Assembly (NCBI GenBank): GCA_035646975.1
Contig: DASROJ010000153.1
Coordinates: forward strand, 1 to 7,510
Length of the DNA: 7,510 nucleotides
Direction of reading: 5' to 3'
Origin: DASROJ01 sp035646975
Lineage (GTDB): Bacteria; Acidobacteriota; Polarisedimenticolia; JACPZX01; DASXTC01
Shown here: in pieces, positions 6,475 to 7,510 of the stretch
Numbering within the stretch: position 1 is the first letter of the stretch
How the letters are laid out: each line of letters starts with the position of its first letter
The notes under the pieces: generated by a model
Seen by the model: only the letters and a program-made list of their open reading frames with translations
Told to the model about the DNA's origin: nothing
The model's database searches: none
Program-made: the position numbers and the translations under genes

Positions 6475-6651
6475 CCCACGAAAGCACACCCTCGCGGGGG
6501 AGCCTGGACAATAAAAAAAGGATGAGTGCCTGGATATTGGCGGAATTGAAGCGTGTCGTTGCCAGAAACGCTGGGCGGGCGGCTCGGGCTGGATTCAGCA
6601 GGTGCTGTGTTCCTCCACTCCGACGTCCACGCGGTTATGAATACAACATGT

Positions 6652-6680
6652 CTTTTACGTCCCTTGCAAACCGTTGTCAA
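6652..6680 (-). promoter_or_regulatory. Sigma70-like promoter facing a gene-free region
   Basis: On the - strand: TTGACA (6680-6675, consensus), exactly 17 bp, then TAAAAG (6657-6652, four of six matches). It begins 24 nt after the stop of the FGE-domain gene and points left, where no - strand gene follows before the cytochrome b gene on the other strand. It may express a small RNA ending at the long hairpin. Confidence 0.4.
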
Positions 6681-6704
6681 GAATTTTCTGTCATCTCTTC
6701 CAAG

Positions 6705-7510
6705 TCATTGAGATGTCACGACCCGGAAACCAATGTACTGGGCGGCCGGCTGGAGATTTGATGACAAAGGATCGCAGGGGCGCCCCGCATTGCATCCCAG
6801 GGCTCTGCCGGCGGCGCCATCGTTCGCCCACTCGGAAACATTCCCCCCGAGATCGTAGAGCAACCCCGCCCCGGAGATCTTCACCGGGGCCATCGAGCCC
6901 ACAGGCTTCAACAAGGGGGCCGGCCCCGGCAGCCCGTCTATCACCGGCGCCAGTTTCCGGGCATCCTCGGGATTCAGGGCGTAGCCGGCCCAGTAATCGA
7001 GCGTCACGTCGTCAAGAGGATCCTCGGACACGCCGTCGAGCAGGCTGTTCATCTCTTCCGCATCGGGCAGCCGGAAGCGCCGCCCCGTCCGCGCCGAAAG
7101 CCACTCGCAATAGCCTTTGGCTTTGTCGAAGCTGATGCCCGACGCAGGCAGGTTCGCGGTGGCCTCGTTGACGGCATAGCCGGGATCGAACGCCGCGTAT
7201 TGCGCGCGCGTGACTTCGAACCGCCCGATCTCGACGGGGCCTGCCGGCGCGTCGGGCCAGGAGACCGTCTCTGGCACCAGGACACCGCGCTCCGGCTTTC
7301 CGAACCTGGCTCCCTCGCGCGCTGCCTTTGCCGCGTTGAGAATCCGGTCGAGCGGCGAGCCCTCCTTCAACGCTTCGTTGCCGGCGTCGTTGCCGGCGTC
7401 GTTACCTCCGCTGCTGGCGCTGCCCCCGCTGCCCGCTCCGAACAGGTACTTGTCGAACCAGGCGACTTCTTCCTGCAGCTTGCGCCGCTGGTGGGCCGGC
7501 GCCTCCAGAC
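6705..7510 (-). CDS. S9-peptidase-like C-terminus fused to an FGE-sulfatase (SUMF1-like) domain, 5' partial
   Basis: The frame is open to the right edge, so the N-terminus is missing; 267 residues are visible. The first 23 or so (LEAPAHQRRKLQEEVAWFDKYL) match the C-terminal helix of prolyl-oligopeptidase-type serine hydrolases, which ends in 'WFDKYL'. A linker of about 25 residues rich in Gly, Ser, Asn and Asp follows, then an FGE-sulfatase fold to the end: GRFEVTRAQYAAF, 'SFDKAKGYCEWLSARTGRRFRLPDAEE', 'LYDLGGNVSEWAND' and the closing YIGFRVV. The domain is short: its N-terminal MG-type strand is not evident. Near the end, two Cys are spaced C-x5-C (GCNAGRPC), where the catalytic enzyme has a copper-binding Cys pair in a different arrangement. 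Oxidase activity is therefore doubtful and a binding role is likelier. The hydrolase assignment rests on little sequence. No terminator is obvious after the stop. Confidence 0.75.
   Translation of the reverse strand, partial: LEAPAHQRRKLQEEVAWFDKYLFGAGSGGSASSGGNDAGNDAGNEALKEGSPLDRILNAAKAAREGARFGKPERGVLVPETVSWPDAPAGPVEIGRFEVTRAQYAAFDPGYAVNEATANLPASGISFDKAKGYCEWLSARTGRRFRLPDAEEMNSLLDGVSEDPLDDVTLDYWAGYALNPEDARKLAPVIDGLPGPAPLLKPVGSMAPVKISGAGLLYDLGGNVSEWANDGAAGRALGCNAGRPCDPLSSNLQPAAQYIGFRVVTSQ
7377..7400. repeat. Two-copy 12-bp tandem repeat in the interdomain linker
   Basis: GTTGCCGGCGTC occurs twice in tandem with a partial third copy (GTT). On the - strand it encodes NDAG-NDAG-N in the linker between the hydrolase-like and FGE-like parts. 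It fits slippage in a flexible linker with no length constraint. Confidence 0.7.

Larger units (their letters stand above)
6308..6704. other. 397-bp gene-free region with structured elements
   Basis: Lies between the stop codons of two convergent genes. It holds the two hairpins and the - strand promoter listed separately, plus an A7 run at 6513-6519. The part from about 6630 to 6710 is visibly more AT-rich than the rest of the window. Short open frames exist on both strands, but none has a recognisable domain or GC-rich third-position codon pattern. Confidence 0.6.

Noticed and set aside
6398..6514. A 38-codon + strand reading frame preceded by AAGGAGG
   Set aside because: The Shine-Dalgarno is only 2 nt from the ATG, both lie inside the long hairpin stem, and the peptide has no recognisable feature. 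It could be a regulatory leader peptide but I cannot support it.
6513..6519. The A7 run (T7 on the - strand) as a terminator
   Set aside because: Only weak 4-bp stems precede the T7 run on the - strand, so I do not call an intrinsic terminator.
6339..6680. A 113-codon - strand frame starting with TTG
   Set aside because: Its start codon is part of the TTGACA -35 hexamer, so a transcript from that promoter could not contain it; no domain is seen.
6420..6761. A 113-codon + strand frame starting at a GTG in the gene-free region
   Set aside because: It has no ribosome-binding site, no domain and mixed composition, and it runs into the 3' end of the FGE-domain gene on the other strand.
7377..7400. 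A short tandem repeat considered as a CRISPR or regulatory iteron
   Set aside because: There are two contiguous 12-bp copies with no spacers, in frame within a coding linker.

Overview
The window is GC-rich bacterial chromosome carrying six protein genes: four complete or nearly so, and two cut by the window edges. The organism cannot be fixed from the sequence. Three things together recall Acidobacteriota or a neighbouring uncultured lineage: a secreted alkaline-phosphatase domain joined to a long TPR tail through an 'LKSLGYI' linker, a divergent ATP-type PEP carboxykinase, and a peptidase-like tail fused to a formylglycine-generating-enzyme fold. That placement is an inference. I see no phage, insertion-sequence, CRISPR, tRNA or rRNA signal.

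Left block (1-3944, + strand). The 3' end of a DppB-type permease overlaps the start of a DppC-type permease by 4 nt, giving the two membrane subunits of a peptide/nickel-family ABC importer. Nineteen bases later comes an 870-residue exported protein: an alkaline-phosphatase-superfamily domain with all expected metal ligands, followed by about eleven TPR units. Its start lies in an unusual tandem 12-bp duplication that copies both the ribosome-binding site and the ATG. The three genes are probably co-transcribed, although substrates are not readable.

Middle block (3945-6307). A divergent ATP-dependent PEP carboxykinase (- strand) ends 18 nt from the TPR gene, tail to tail. It is divergent from a 221-residue five-helix membrane protein that resembles the diheme cytochrome b558 subunit of succinate dehydrogenase/fumarate reductase. 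The roughly 95-bp shared upstream region holds a perfect extended -10 for pckA, a perfect 7-bp dyad over its predicted start point, and a -10-like hexamer so close to the cytochrome ATG that a leaderless mRNA is likely. No SDH flavoprotein or iron-sulfur gene accompanies the cytochrome in this window, and one canonical heme-ligand histidine position is Asn.

Right block (6308-7510). A 397-bp gene-free stretch contains a perfect 9-bp hairpin, a long imperfect 24-bp-arm hairpin and a good sigma70-like promoter on the - strand that faces no gene, so it may encode a small RNA. Beyond it lies the C-terminal part of a - strand gene. At the window edge this resembles the end of an S9 prolyl-oligopeptidase-type hydrolase, followed by a Gly/Ser/Asn/Asp linker and a degenerate FGE-sulfatase domain.

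No complete undescribed system is demonstrable here. The best leads are the peptidase-FGE fusion, the orphan cytochrome b with a replaced heme ligand, and the structured intergenic region with its orphan promoter.
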